Of a DNA stretch of 64,000 nt, positions 20,701-29,207 are shown in pieces (the stretch's first letter is position 1; each line of letters begins with the position of its first letter). The stretch covers positions 1,315,489 to 1,379,488 of the forward strand of contig CBDCWQ010000021.1 of assembly GCA_965223435.1 (NCBI GenBank), written 5' to 3'. The notes under the pieces were generated by a model that saw only the letters and a list, made by a program, of their open reading frames with translations, made no database searches and had not been told where the DNA came from. The DNA is from CBDCWQ01 sp965223435 (GTDB lineage Bacteria > Myxococcota > Kuafuiibacteriia > Kuafuiibacteriales > Kuafuiibacteriaceae). Both the position numbers and the translations under genes were made by a program.

Positions 20701-23497
20701 CCCGAGCGCGGGTTACGGCAATCCGGTCTTGCTCAAACCCATCGTCCGCAGGATGAACCCATGCCGCAAAAAACATTTCTTCGAAGGCTGCCAAGCGCGG
20801 CGCACCCCACAAGCGCTCAGCGCCTTGACCGTGTTCCGTGAAATGGATGGGTCTTGCAGGCCTCCGGTTGAGGGTGGCGTCCGGGAGCACGTCTTTTGTG
20901 CCTATCCAAGTCAGGTGGACGGAACCCTGCGGACGTTCGGAGGATAAGACCGGTGTGTAGTAAAGGACACCCACACGACCTTCCGAACTGGCTCCGACGG
21001 TCGGCATGTATCCTCGACCCAGCTCTTCAGGCAAAGACCAGTGCTGTCCACCGTCGCTGGACAAAGAAAACATGATCGCATTGGCTGCAGGATTGTTCGG
21101 ATTCGACGAACGTCCTTTTTCGTATACCGCCAACAATTGGCCTTCAGGTCCGCTGGATACCTCCGCGTAAATCGGCCCAGTGGGTCCATGGGCCTGATTG
21201 GGTGAGGCCTCGGCGCAATGCTGAAAGGTGTCTGCTCGAGCCGCCTCAAATTGATCTACGGTGCTGATGCGCCATCGGGTAAGGGTCTCCTCAAACCCAC
21301 GGCCATCGTGGAAAAGCTGCTCTGGGTCGAATGACGAATGCTGCCACGCATCTCGCTCAAAGCCCGTCTCGACCGGTTCTTCGACTTCGCTCAGAACGAC
21401 CTTGTCATCCACAACCCGAGAAATAAGGCGTTTTTCGGTGCGGCGGTCCGACCACGCTCCGGCGATGAGAGGGCGCTGCGCGACTTTGACCAGATCCTTT
21501 TCATGCCAGCGCCCGCCGAACGCATATTGGTACCACGCCCGCGGGTGCCCCCGCCGTCCATCATAGGCGTAAAAATCATCTTTGGCCCATCCCTGGGTTC
21601 TTCGGGGATCGGCATCGCGCAAGATCAGATCGGAGACATCCGCGGGGACCGAGGGCGGGCAGGCGTATTGGTCTGTTTTCCAGCTTTGGCGAAAGCCTTG
21701 TTGGAACGCCGTCGCACCGACTGTGCACCAGGCTGGTCGTCCTTCAGAATCGGGATGAGAAGATGGAACCATGGGCCCCAAGAAACGCTGCAGATGACCG
21801 TTCCACGTGCGGTTGGGGTAGGAAAAGTTGTCGTACATCCTCAACTGGTGCGCGATGATGGTGATGGCTTGCTCATCCACGTGGATGGATGGATTTTCTA
21901 CGTAGGTTTCTTCGGTGCGGTGGGTGTACGGGCCAAAAAGGGCACACGCATTTTCGTCTTGTGCGCAGTCCTTGGGGTTTTGGACGTCAAGGGCTAAGCC
22001 GTAGGCGCCCTCGTGGTAGATTTTGCAGCACTCGCCTCCGCTTGGGCAAGTCTGGGCTTCGGTCCGGCCGTAGTGCACAACAAGTTGATTGGGCGTGCGC
22101 TTTTTCTCATCAAACACGTTGAGGAGTTCGCCCCTTGGGTCGTACTCGCCCTGAAGGTCTTTGAGGTAGTAGACCTTGCTCGACTCGCCCCATACCAGGT
22201 GGTGATGGCCCATCGGATCGTAGGCGAGTCCCAGGCCGCGTTTCCAGTTCGCATTGCGGCGCACCAGCTGGCCCTCGACAGGGCTTGTGGGCCAAAGGGC
22301 CGCGTGGCGATGCTCCAAAACCCGGACCTCGGTGAGCGGCTCTTCGCCTTCCCCGGCATTCTTGGAAATCCAGGCAATCGACAGCATCTCTTGGTTTGCA
22401 GCGAGGGCGACATCGAGAATTTTTTGGGCGTGCTTCGGCTGCCCGATCTGCACTGGCTCGGCCCAAGATCCCGCCCGTCCCGCTTTTGGGCTTCGGCGAT
22501 ACGCGATCCGGTCCCCCTGTTTCTCAGTCCCTGGAATCACGTAAACCAAATGGACGGAGATCTCGTCTTGGACTTTTGCGATGGCCACCCTGGGTAAGAT
22601 GGCACCACGGCGGCCGTCGGTCGCAAAGCTTGGGGCTTCAAAAACCCCTGGAGGCACCCCGAGTTCTGATGGTTTGGGTTCGAAGTCCAGAATAGGAGAT
22701 CGTTCGGAGACCTGCTCGTGCCCGTCGGTACCGCGGAAAAGCGACACCACATAGTAGGAAATGCGTTCGTCTTGAAGAAGGACCTCCTGCCAGGTGGTCT
22801 GGTCGGTTTTTGCGATCACGCGAAACGGGTCCCCAGCTCGATTGCGTCGATAGATCTGGTAGCGCAACCCTGCTTCATCTTGAAGAGGCGCGCCCCCGTC
22901 AAAGGCGCTCGGTGGCTTCCACGATAGGCCCACTCTTCGGCCCTCAAGAGTCCCTCGCACGTTGTTCGGAGGTGCGGGGCTCTTGCGCTTCGGATCCTTG
23001 TGCAGTGCCCAGTACCCAATTCCGCGGATAACGGCATCACCTTCTCCCAGGGGTGTGTATGCGCTGGATACCGGGTCCCACCGAAACAGGCGATCGAAGC
23101 GTTCGCCGTCGTAACGGTGGGTCTGGTTGACCCCGATTACGGACCAGCCCCGGGTGACGTCGGTACCTTCTAAGGCGGAGGCAACGCGCCCTTCCCCCAT
23201 CGGGAGGGATCGAACTTCGGGTGCGTAGACCCAATACCCTCTTCCCGGGTTTAGCTGTGTCACGCGCTTTGTTCCCAAAAGCCCGAGGGAAGCCAAAGAC
23301 CCAAAATCCGAGGCCTCAAATGCGTACATTTCAGTCCAGTCAGGGCCGAGTGGGAACGCTTCGGTATCCTCAGGCATATGGATGAGGTTCCATCCGCCGA
23401 GGAGTGAAATCGTTTCTGTATCTGGGCCGAGAGTCTCGGCGCTCAGCCTTCTGTAGCGATCGCACCCCAAGCTGCGGCCATCAATGCAATGCGCCAC
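14702..23497 (-). CDS. Giant secreted multidomain protein P1 (propeller, alpha/alpha toroid, toxin-like tail)
   Basis: The ORF has 2,931 codons. Residues 30-165 hold two copies of a GWNLI...GYWVY module; 175-275 is a fibronectin type III-like domain. Residues 295-1000 resemble a sialidase-type beta propeller (SSDGGQHWS is an Asp-box-like motif). Residues about 1105-1590 resemble an alpha/alpha-toroid glycosidase or lyase (GWPFS, DWRDARLVTGAN-like, TEHNLD, DNCSWL). A Pro-rich linker follows near 1860. From about 2000 the sequence is unique; 2130-2290 resembles an ADP-ribosyltransferase of the cholera-toxin class, with R2140 and E2247-S-E2249 followed by a PGHVKPEQI segment. The first residues of this ORF are not a signal peptide; one lies in another frame just upstream. 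P2 at 55-64 kb is a paralogue. The exact enzymatic role is unknown. Confidence 0.85.
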   Translation of the reverse strand: MAHCIDGRSLGCDRYRRLSAETLGPDTETISLLGGWNLIHMPEDTEAFPLGPDWTEMYAFEASDFGSLASLGLLGTKRVTQLNPGRGYWVYAPEVRSLPMGEGRVASALEGTDVTRGWSVIGVNQTHRYDGERFDRLFRWDPVSSAYTPLGEGDAVIRGIGYWALHKDPKRKSPAPPNNVRGTLEGRRVGLSWKPPSAFDGGAPLQDEAGLRYQIYRRNRAGDPFRVIAKTDQTTWQEVLLQDERISYYVVSLFRGTDGHEQVSERSPILDFEPKPSELGVPPGVFEAPSFATDGRRGAILPRVAIAKVQDEISVHLVYVIPGTEKQGDRIAYRRSPKAGRAGSWAEPVQIGQPKHAQKILDVALAANQEMLSIAWISKNAGEGEEPLTEVRVLEHRHAALWPTSPVEGQLVRRNANWKRGLGLAYDPMGHHHLVWGESSKVYYLKDLQGEYDPRGELLNVFDEKKRTPNQLVVHYGRTEAQTCPSGGECCKIYHEGAYGLALDVQNPKDCAQDENACALFGPYTHRTEETYVENPSIHVDEQAITIIAHQLRMYDNFSYPNRTWNGHLQRFLGPMVPSSHPDSEGRPAWCTVGATAFQQGFRQSWKTDQYACPPSVPADVSDLILRDADPRRTQGWAKDDFYAYDGRRGHPRAWYQYAFGGRWHEKDLVKVAQRPLIAGAWSDRRTEKRLISRVVDDKVVLSEVEEPVETGFERDAWQHSSFDPEQLFHDGRGFEETLTRWRISTVDQFEAARADTFQHCAEASPNQAHGPTGPIYAEVSSGPEGQLLAVYEKGRSSNPNNPAANAIMFSLSSDGGQHWSLPEELGRGYMPTVGASSEGRVGVLYYTPVLSSERPQGSVHLTWIGTKDVLPDATLNRRPARPIHFTEHGQGAERLWGAPRLAAFEEMFFAAWVHPADDGFEQDRIAVTRARGANEVRRLSLEISPLVENQMGSMTVTLEDKFHFQVNAHHKVEVSRKQTAHDWPDSEPQALSPRKAATGIDPPVALALVHGQATLQFTALLDEVGAGESPATFLVRSREEGVESLEIEEEVFVVSANASGNALEARRLRNRQMREKPHEDGALRAVQVEYKSDPGVHALDTQYLAKAERVWVYTQGIALAQYAKSDEPEERVWAQGIARWLCDHAQTGMPEDGPRELLIKGWPFSINTQGDNWRDARLVTGANAWVVHGLGVFLVSRAYEDLSGQHQDALKQCYHRGLRGLAEHRRNLSDGTSIMTAGWTTQGLVNAGSPQDLPSAMPAYPTDPNEKWAYYEILDALGYANFPEEKSKRPQVRTYRLQSENAPSDKTYGRTIALTQEDWVHLRQRVRATNVVTEHNLDVLAVLNHALHHPQAMGPQDPDENAAWVTMLLGWRNSLREGIFFHLWDDKTWQEDLDEHQDALKSRDLGRIVTGGSFKENARQDTESTRWTVQSFHPSSHVAIDNCSWLSLSVNFVDLEEQHREKLAKCLHYTILVFAKDLRFEEKVYYGTHYFKNTFRDPYIEESPLQEKSYHLEATAGLILGLLRFADAYPNHNASPSFRKEAHKLWSDMQDYVSEWGFPYSSERIHNLSTLLQSSTAAIWFIDVYAYLQASTATESASVATENVGTTPVGAADEQTQMFLDGLDVGYTDREVPFEDMAAAVFELGDLLRSPEAATIPQDTLHQFGLKLITVRGKLLSKFGQRAVTLLDDFVQLPPALLLTSLVSANSAAYLGSSAEIDLGLETILTGAVGPSPDLWERQGVVVSEDAVVQPMGSFFRPEVEIRRTLSIFPEGPILANPLENLPLFFQEDQIYFIEMEWLGVETPLGKLGFLTPSSTSLWPVFALRTNRPRAQILEDFIRNHIFWKRVAPQAERWPEPVRVAWLYLVELAIRSDFNQKAAERYAVRAGAGAKDPGDDKRTPPPDVHPQPTDETKNTDVPDKVPGSGGIEGALDGAMVPLSLIMTDSPVYGGLPFDADRAGVKGVPDLVHWVLPKNVKPHTVSTYTRVLTTDATTTHAPLASTLVEGRATVLSIAPPPGSIHVASAYRAMGVQVPPEFKSLIVVPYVTREYIHSHHQVDADGVMIPGTDEKNDEFEAWGSTVQAHTPTYVDSSPLQEADLQKQLIEVQRELIGTFEQKDQWTVEEIDSARTSVPSVLMSARTTAPSGPGGLFTHSIRPGYRTGPDKTKPSAYVYAGAFEHLVHSTYPPLGKTTGGEFERFIEDNQAQPVGRATPAEAEDNTVIDASWIYYIENDGRALNLSLKRKAPESEYVFPGHVKPEQIIGAQEFRWDPVAKKQVEGPFIPNSNYDGRYRISNTGGHLRVFEAVDEEAKKRADNMAKTQQKLDRQADPMLQDLKWASWLFDPNVSGPNVSSKEEAAFQEFIRDRKNRPKLSLLPGIVPGYLGHDSKDMVLPAMPHHPSNQKAFRRYTLDLFRRTFSPEAGWAPPTEHVLDKWTSSSGLEIITSYEIRVAQRDGPVVAATWEPMWTHLNNVREYGAHLIRLQDNTVEVKLLANGRLAWATDAFYIEDYSSITTFFTVLHGKKIRRMWLGVELHNPEDYPPGVAEAPLQAILRTSPVPHPPPREERTLFVGPAGKMIRDGFFLAYPVSVEKQDNGELVLKEDGHAAVALFNGLGEGKIPIQTVSEKNLPILSGPHSASEWLRQYRNDGKGGVAVDEFLRSKSIPAPHNVAFGPPNKTNTPKLHLSHSNTPFFEGIVILASHQDSIIQSLAAGKAPPNANRVEPDVLYSRTIPKPALSMIKEKGFPIDVLLGPIDFESRYGPIPGKKLYLTAHEIWATDDGRPIQSPGSAVFEYTPIVEEALFGIYGDFNLHTHEQNRVHITLKTRFSMNREHFQHRYQMTPQRAFVYIYRADLKTGVPDVVFSREHKGFDSKARWNDDDWGDDAIHALLSGLKKTDGIFVTIKVEDQEKGITIHGKSSQIEFDPDWVTLED

Positions 23498-23544
23498 GAG
23501 GAAGCAGAACGTTTGACCCCCACCGTCGGTCCGCGTTCACGCAT
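23446..23544 (-). other. Out-of-frame signal peptide of P1
   Basis: In the frame overlapping the 5' end of P1 there is a textbook secretion signal: a basic start beginning at an ATG at 23,544, VKRSASS, then WRIALMAAAWGAIATEG, then a stop at 23,443-23,445. P1 itself continues in the neighbouring frame with RLSAETLGPDTE. Joining the two needs a one-base shift near 23,445-23,465. I infer that the real protein begins here and that the P1 ORF start at 23,497 is an artefact of an indel. Confidence 0.6.
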
Positions 23545-24434
23545 CACGGGAGTGGGTCCGTATCGGGATCGGAAACGGTCGCGCGTCCCCCGCCGCTTTT
23601 CATCGCGGTCCAGGGCAGAAACTCGAATCCATTGCCCTCTACAGCTTTTGTTCACGCTCCCCCCCATTTTCGAGCACACTCATATTGCCGGCAGACCGCG
23701 GGGTCCCCATTCATCGTCGAGTTTGCTCTTAGCCAGTCGTATCCTGCGGCCACAAGGACCGTGTCAACGAGCACTTACAAATTTGCGCGCCAGAATAGCC
23801 TTCGCCTCTCTCTGCGACGCCCACGAGCAAGGTACGGGCCGCGAAAGCCGACAACCCCAGCAGCTCGAGACGGGCAAGAAGGTCGCGATTCTCACAACCC
23901 CCTCGTCTAGTGACCCCATGGACCTTCTCGGGGGAAACGCCCTTAGTGCCAACCCATCTGTGCTCTACGCGTTCGTGCACCGAGGGGAGAGCGCCGAGAT
24001 CAAGCGTGGGCAGAAACGAACGGTGAGGATCGGCACGATCAGGCCGCGGACGAATCATCGACGCAAGACGCAGTCGGCACAAGAGTGCGCGAAGTTCGAA
24101 ACCAACGGTGCCGAGCGACTCAACCTGGGCTGGGCGAAATCACCGACAAGAACGTTTTCGGAAGGGGCAAACTGGTTCTCGGCGTTCCGAGTGACAGTCT
24201 TGCTGCGATGATCTTGTGGGGCACTTTGGCTACGGCTTAAGCAAGCTCTTTTCACTTGGGCTTTGGGGATTCGTGAGGCACTAGGGGCGACGCAGCGGAT
24301 CCATGGGTTTAATCCCGCGGCTCACGTGCAGGTGGTCCATCCCTAGGCCACGAAAGTGAGCCAAGGTCTCATCCCTTGGCCCACTTCCGGTTCGATGGGC
24401 ACGCGGTTGATCGTCTTGATGCGTGCTGGTGCGC
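23545..24434. other. Intergenic region without a recognised gene
   Basis: About 0.9 kb between P1 and the outer-membrane-like gene. It contains ORFs on both strands, none with homology that I recognise. On the minus strand near 23,730-23,900 a short translated stretch (ERGEGYSGAQI) recalls the end of an AAA+ ATPase domain, so this could be gene debris. The promoter of P1 should lie in the part next to 23,545, but no clear element was seen. Confidence 0.5.
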
Positions 24435-25028
24435 TTAGGGGGACTGACCCGCGGTGATCCCGAGCCCAAGACCGACGAATGCAGAGACGGTATTGAGGGG
24501 CTCGTGGCTCGGCTTGTAGAATAGAGCGGTGCGAACCCGCATATCGAGTCCGACGTACTTGGACTTTAGGACGCTTAGCCCGGCAGAGAGGCTCGCGCCG
24601 ATGCCGTCACCTCCACCGGGGCCGCCGTCGGCATTGTGCAGCAGCGCGTGCCCAAACCCGACACCCGCATCAACCCGAAAGCGCTCCATAAACCAGTACC
24701 GGAAAGCCGGACCGACATAGGCGACCCGATGACGATCACCCTGGCTAAAAAATCCTTCGACCAGGATCGCGCTTTGGGTCCCTAAAAACACACCGACGAA
24801 CAACTCAGGGAGCAAGAAAGTCTTGGCTTCGCAATGCCCATCGCACCAACGGTTCGGCTGAACATGCCCAATCCCCAGTGCGCCTCCTCCGAAGAAGTTT
24901 CCCCGGGTCCGGGACGGCCCGATTGCCCAAACCTGGGTGGAGGTGGCGACCAGCCACGTCACCATGAGGCCTCCAAGCAAGGACTTTCTGAGAGGCCTGG
25001 CGAGCTTTCTCACGTGGTCAGGACCCAT
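24435..25028 (-). CDS. Probable outer-membrane beta-barrel protein
   Basis: About 197 residues. A basic start is followed by a hydrophobic segment, LLGGLMVTWLVATSTQVWA, with a signal peptidase I-type end. The mature part alternates hydrophobic and polar residues and ends in a glycine-rich beta pattern (SAFVGLGLGITAG), typical of small outer-membrane barrels. Two cysteines near RWCDGHCEAKT may form a disulfide in a surface loop. The start is uncertain: ATG at 25,028 is used, a GTG seven codons in would also keep the signal peptide. No specific family is recognised. It is divergent from the VWA lipoprotein gene. Confidence 0.65.
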   Translation of the reverse strand: MGPDHVRKLARPLRKSLLGGLMVTWLVATSTQVWAIGPSRTRGNFFGGGALGIGHVQPNRWCDGHCEAKTFLLPELFVGVFLGTQSAILVEGFFSQGDRHRVAYVGPAFRYWFMERFRVDAGVGFGHALLHNADGGPGGGDGIGASLSAGLSVLKSKYVGLDMRVRTALFYKPSHEPLNTVSAFVGLGLGITAGQSP

Positions 25029-25162
25029 GCCCGAATAGACCACAAACAACAACAGAAATGAAATGCCTATCAGAGCTCAGCGCATCCTCTAAGCGTAGGA
25101 AGCAGAGATACGCAACCGTTGTGTGTAAATATCCATGGTTGCCACGCGGAATCGATGCTGTG

Positions 25163-26779
25163 ATGCTCGAGCGCATGCTCGGAGTCGTGTCGTTTTCCGG
25201 TGTCCTTCGTTCGGCTTTCATGATGGTTTGTCTACTGGTCTCGGTCGGTTGCGAGTCCGCATCCAATGTAGAGAATTTGGCCAAAGCCCCAGGGGGCTTC
25301 CGGGTCGAAAAGGACAACCGGGTTTTGGCAGGGACGTCGAGTGTCGCGTGCGCACAACTACAAGACGAAGCCGGGCGCGCTATCGTGGGTTTTTGCCCTG
25401 AACGGAGTGTAGATCTCACCGATTTGCGGCTGGGGCGCAGCGCGGAAGCCTCTTTTGCCCACTTTGGAGACGTCTCCCATCTCCGGGAGCGAATCGCTTT
25501 GTATGTCCCCTGCAGCGCGGACAAAAATGCCGTCAAAGTATGCCCAGGCGCGACTTCTCTCAGGGAGGTGTATCTCGACTGCCGGGGGCCAGACCTTTTG
25601 ACCGCGAGAAATCCGAGTGCGGGTGGCTACCGGTTCGACAACGCTCAGGTGCGGCAAGGCGACGAGGATTGCCAGATTAGTGCCCCGGTCGATGCCTTCA
25701 GCACGGGTGCGCTCTCAGCGAGGGTGAGTATTGGCGGGCCGGTCGACATCTTGTTCGTCGTGGACAACTCTGGGTCCATGGCGGACGAGCAAGTGCGCCT
25801 CGCTCAAGGCTTTGAACGATTTGTGGACGCCATGCCCGACGACAGTGATTACCGCATCGCGGTGGTGACCACCGATCAGAACAACGAGCTTGAACAGACC
25901 GGGCAGCGCCAGTTCGAGCATTCACCCGAGTGGCCCTACGAGATTTTGGGTACCGCCCAAGCGCAATGCACACCTGAGGAAGGCACGTCGCGCGCCTGTT
26001 TCCGAGGTCGAGTGGACTCCAAAATTGTGGACTCCCTGACCATGGATGTCAAAACGCAGGTGGATGTCTTTGCCGAGAACGTTCAAGTGGGGACTTGCGG
26101 CAATGGCTCGGAAGAACAGGGGCTCAATGCCATGATGTCCGCGCTCACGCAGACAAAGAATGCTTGCAACGATGGATTTCTACGCGAGGAGGCCAAACTC
26201 GCCGTCATTTTTGTTTCGGACGAGGATGATGGCTCGTGTGATACCCTTCCCTGTGAACCGGGCCCGGCGGGGACGACCCCATTGACCCCTGTTGATTCCT
26301 TTGTTGAGCGCCTCTTAGATTTCAAACCCTACTCTCAGATCCGTATAGCGGCCATTGTCGCTTCCGCGGACGGCAAAGCAGTGAATTGTAGCGAAGGCCG
26401 AAGCGGAGATTGCGGACGTTCTCTTTGCGAGGCCGCGTCATCGCTCCAAGGCAGTCGTTCGCCGTGCTCCCGAGAAGAAGTTTGCCCTGACAACGAGCGA
26501 TGTTTTGAGGGCGAGTGCCGAAGGGCGGGCGCCGTATACCTCAGCCCAGTGACTTGCGCTTCTTGCGCTTGGTATCAGGTTGAAGACTGTTGCTCAGCGA
26601 TTGCGGGCCGACGATACGTCGACTTTGCTCAGAAAATGGAGCAAAAGATTCTCGCAGACAACCCCACGCTTTCACCTACCGGCTGCCAGGGCCACGGACC
26701 GGGCGCCTGTGTCATCGATTCCATTTGCCAGACGGATTTCGGAGACACGCTGGCCCGTATTGCGAGGATCATGCTCTGA
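25163..26779 (+). CDS. von Willebrand factor A domain lipoprotein
   Basis: The protein has 538 residues from ATG 25,163. The signal ends in LLVSVGC, a lipobox, so the mature protein should be anchored at Cys. A VWA domain starts near residue 190 with DILFVVDNSGSM, which supplies the DxSxS metal-ion-dependent adhesion motif, and a later FVSDEDDGS gives the acidic contact. Cysteine-rich segments near the C-terminus (CPDNERCFEGEC, CASCAWYQ, CCSAI) look EGF-like and imply an extracytoplasmic location. Such lipoproteins are common in Myxococcota and relatives; the ligand is unknown. The frame is open 35 codons upstream, but the signal peptide argues for this start. Confidence 0.85.
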   Translation: MLERMLGVVSFSGVLRSAFMMVCLLVSVGCESASNVENLAKAPGGFRVEKDNRVLAGTSSVACAQLQDEAGRAIVGFCPERSVDLTDLRLGRSAEASFAHFGDVSHLRERIALYVPCSADKNAVKVCPGATSLREVYLDCRGPDLLTARNPSAGGYRFDNAQVRQGDEDCQISAPVDAFSTGALSARVSIGGPVDILFVVDNSGSMADEQVRLAQGFERFVDAMPDDSDYRIAVVTTDQNNELEQTGQRQFEHSPEWPYEILGTAQAQCTPEEGTSRACFRGRVDSKIVDSLTMDVKTQVDVFAENVQVGTCGNGSEEQGLNAMMSALTQTKNACNDGFLREEAKLAVIFVSDEDDGSCDTLPCEPGPAGTTPLTPVDSFVERLLDFKPYSQIRIAAIVASADGKAVNCSEGRSGDCGRSLCEAASSLQGSRSPCSREEVCPDNERCFEGECRRAGAVYLSPVTCASCAWYQVEDCCSAIAGRRYVDFAQKMEQKILADNPTLSPTGCQGHGPGACVIDSICQTDFGDTLARIARIML

Positions 26780-26809
26780 GCTTCAAAGATAAGCCGGGCA
26801 GAGCAATAT

Positions 26810-26827
26810 GCACGTGAAGGCACGTGC
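26810..26827. terminator. Hairpin between convergent genes
   Basis: A perfect 7-bp inverted repeat, GCACGTG-AAGG-CACGTGC, lies between the stops of two convergent genes. There is no T-tract on either side, so it is only a possible bidirectional terminator or a protein-binding palindrome (each arm contains CACGTG). Confidence 0.35.
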
Positions 26828-26831
26828 TCGA

Positions 26832-28745
26832 TCATTCCTCCAGTCGAAACTGCATGATGAAACCGTCGTCTTGATCAAGGCTCTTGAAGCTTTGGTTCCC
26901 AAGGGTCAGTGTGTCTCGCAGGGTTCCGGCCACCGCAAGACCAGAACCTGCTGCTGAAACGGCCCAGGCGATGTCGTCGTCTGGGCCGGTGAAACTCATT
27001 GACCAGCGGTGCGAGCCGTCTGATCCGAAGCTGGCAACATAAGGGTCGTTTTGTTCGCCGTGAGGAATCATGCCGCCGCCAAAATTGAGTGGGGCATTGA
27101 GATAACCCACGACAAAGAGATTGCCGTTGGTGTTGGTTGAGATTCCGAAGGCGCGGGTACGGGTATCTGTCGCGCCGAACGATTTGGCCCACAGGCCTTT
27201 GCCTTTGGCATCGAAACTCGCAAGAAACATGCTCGCCAAACCCTGGTTGGAGACGGTGGCCCCTTCAAAGTCGACGTTGTCACTGAAGTACGAACCCGTG
27301 ATGCTCACTTGTCCCTCCGGGCTCACCGACAGAGCTCGAACCTGTTCCGTATCGCCTCCACCCAAGCCCTTGGACCATCGATGCGTTCCGTCGCTTGCCT
27401 TGTAGCTGGCGAGGAAGATGTCTTCGAAGCCCTGCGTGTCAAGATTGTCGCCTCCGACGTTGGTGGTGCCCTCGAACTCTCCGGTCAAGTACACGTTTCC
27501 TAGGGTATCGGTGGCGATTCTTGGGCTGTCTTCGTCGCTTGAACCGCCAATGACCTTTGACCATCGGTGGGTGCCGAGTGAATCATAGCTGGCCATGAAG
27601 ATATCTGCCCGACCTTCACTCGTGAGTGGTCCGTTTCCCAGATCGATGGACTTTTCGAAGGTTCCGGTGAAATATGTGTTTCCCGTTGCGTCGACCGCGA
27701 CGCTTGTGGCTCCAATGCTGAAACTCGTGGTGGCGCCGAAGCCCATCGACGACCGATGGACGCCGTCGGCGGAGAAGCGGGCCACAAAAACACTGCCAAG
27801 GGTATCGGTTGAAATCTCGCCGCCCCCAAAGTCTACTGCGTCCTTGAATTCGCCAACAACCACGATGTCTCCGCCCGGCCCAACGGCTACGCTGCGTGCG
27901 ACATCGGCGCCTCCGCCTCCGATGCTTTTGGCCCAGCGAAACCCAGAAGAATCACCATGAATGAGGAAGATGTCGCTGCTTCCTTGGGTGTCGATGGTGG
28001 GTGTGCCCTGGGCGTCGAGGGTGTTGAAGAAAGAGCCCACGAGGAAAAATCCTCCGGTGTGGTCCATGGCGACGCCGTGTACGGAGCTTTCGATGCCACC
28101 CGCGATGGTGCTGGACCAGGTGAGGACGGCGGGGGGCACAAATTGAGCACGAACGGTGTGTTCTTCTATCAAGCGTACCGTACATTTCGGCGTGGTCCCG
28201 CAAGAGGGCGTGGACCAACGCTTGAACACCATCGATGGGCCGGCGCTTGCGGTGAGGGTGACTTGATCACCGAACTTGTACTGGTCGTCTTGGCATTGAT
28301 CAACACAGTTGATGCGATCATCATCAGACAATACGCTTCCAGTGCCTTCTACGGTGATTGAAAGAGAAATCGGTTTGATCCGGAATTCAGCGCGGACCGT
28401 GGTGTTTTTGTCTAGATGAATGTTACACGGGCCGGTACCCGCACATGCTCCGGTCCATCCGACGAAGTCTGAGTCCGGCATGGCCTTTGGGGTGAGGACC
28501 ATGTCGAGATCCTGGTCTTCTTCGTGGGTGCATTGATCGGGACAGGTGATGGCCGTTGGATTCGAAGTTACGGAACCCCGTCCGTCACCGAAAACTTCTA
28601 CCGACAGGGTTCTTGGCACTGGCGGTGCGAGGGGGTCGCAACCGGCCGTAGAGAAAACCGCAGCGGAAAAAAGTACCAGAGGCCAGTCCTCTAGGAGGTG
28701 TTTTGGAGGGGTCGAGCGTCCAGCTGGGGGAGGCATTCCGTGCAT
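26832..28745 (-). CDS. Beta-propeller (SBBP-type) lipoprotein with InlB_B-like repeats
   Basis: 637 residues. The N-terminal segment LVLFSAAVFSTAGC is a lipoprotein signal. Two bacterial repeats of the InlB_B type follow (GDGRGSVTSNP... and GTGSVLSDD..., each with CxxQC cysteines and ending AEF or AQF). From about residue 210 the protein is built from repeated propeller blades that end in SIGGGGADVARSVAV-, VIGGSSDEDSP- and SFGATDTRTRA-like strands alternating with VAVDATGNTYFTGTF-like strands. This is the SBBP beta-propeller layout common in myxobacterial surface proteins. The start at 28,745 has a weak GGGAT site; an ATG three codons later is equally possible. Its stop faces the VWA gene. 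Confidence 0.87.
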   Translation of the reverse strand: MHGMPPPAGRSTPPKHLLEDWPLVLFSAAVFSTAGCDPLAPPVPRTLSVEVFGDGRGSVTSNPTAITCPDQCTHEEDQDLDMVLTPKAMPDSDFVGWTGACAGTGPCNIHLDKNTTVRAEFRIKPISLSITVEGTGSVLSDDDRINCVDQCQDDQYKFGDQVTLTASAGPSMVFKRWSTPSCGTTPKCTVRLIEEHTVRAQFVPPAVLTWSSTIAGGIESSVHGVAMDHTGGFFLVGSFFNTLDAQGTPTIDTQGSSDIFLIHGDSSGFRWAKSIGGGGADVARSVAVGPGGDIVVVGEFKDAVDFGGGEISTDTLGSVFVARFSADGVHRSSMGFGATTSFSIGATSVAVDATGNTYFTGTFEKSIDLGNGPLTSEGRADIFMASYDSLGTHRWSKVIGGSSDEDSPRIATDTLGNVYLTGEFEGTTNVGGDNLDTQGFEDIFLASYKASDGTHRWSKGLGGGDTEQVRALSVSPEGQVSITGSYFSDNVDFEGATVSNQGLASMFLASFDAKGKGLWAKSFGATDTRTRAFGISTNTNGNLFVVGYLNAPLNFGGGMIPHGEQNDPYVASFGSDGSHRWSMSFTGPDDDIAWAVSAAGSGLAVAGTLRDTLTLGNQSFKSLDQDDGFIMQFRLEE

Positions 28746-29207
28746 ATCCCGTTTGCTATTCGCATAACGCGTAAGAATTCTCCACGGAATCCCGGAGCGT
28801 AGATCCCGATTACGGTGTGCGCGTTGTCAAACCAGGCGCATGGAATCAGGCAGCAACCAAACGGCTTGAAAACGCTGGCTTCGTCTGCTATCCTTCAGCT
28901 TCTCTTTAGGAGAGTGCCATGATGATTCGCCATTTCAGCTAGCCCTACTTCCCCAACTTACAACTTCCATCTCTTTCTTTGGACGGTGTTGTCCGTTCCG
29001 TTGCCGAGCCTCGCGCTCGGCGACGGTCCGGCCTGATTTCCTCGATCCTCGGAATCAGTGCGCGGAGTGCGACTTCGGCCAAGGGCGGGGTTTTGAGCGG
29101 CCCACACCGTGATTTCCGCTGATGCACTGCGATCAGCGTGCGGGGTTCGTGCGCCGGTGGGGAGGATTTTGGAGGCCCGGACGGTTCTGGGGATGGGGAG
29201 GTACGTC
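28746..29207. other. Intergenic region without a recognised gene
   Basis: About 460 bases upstream of both the propeller lipoprotein (minus strand) and the HflX-like remnant (plus strand). No ORF here has a recognisable product. Promoters for the lipoprotein would be expected near 28,760-28,900, but none is clear. Confidence 0.5.

Noticed and set aside
23730..23910. Short minus-strand stretch resembling the end of an AAA+ ATPase domain (ERGEGYSGAQI)
   Set aside because: Only one short motif matches and the rest of the domain is absent, so it is either debris or chance.
23489..24211. A 240-codon ORF on the plus strand upstream of P1
   Set aside because: It is Arg- and Ser-rich, overlaps the P1 signal region and shows no recognisable product.
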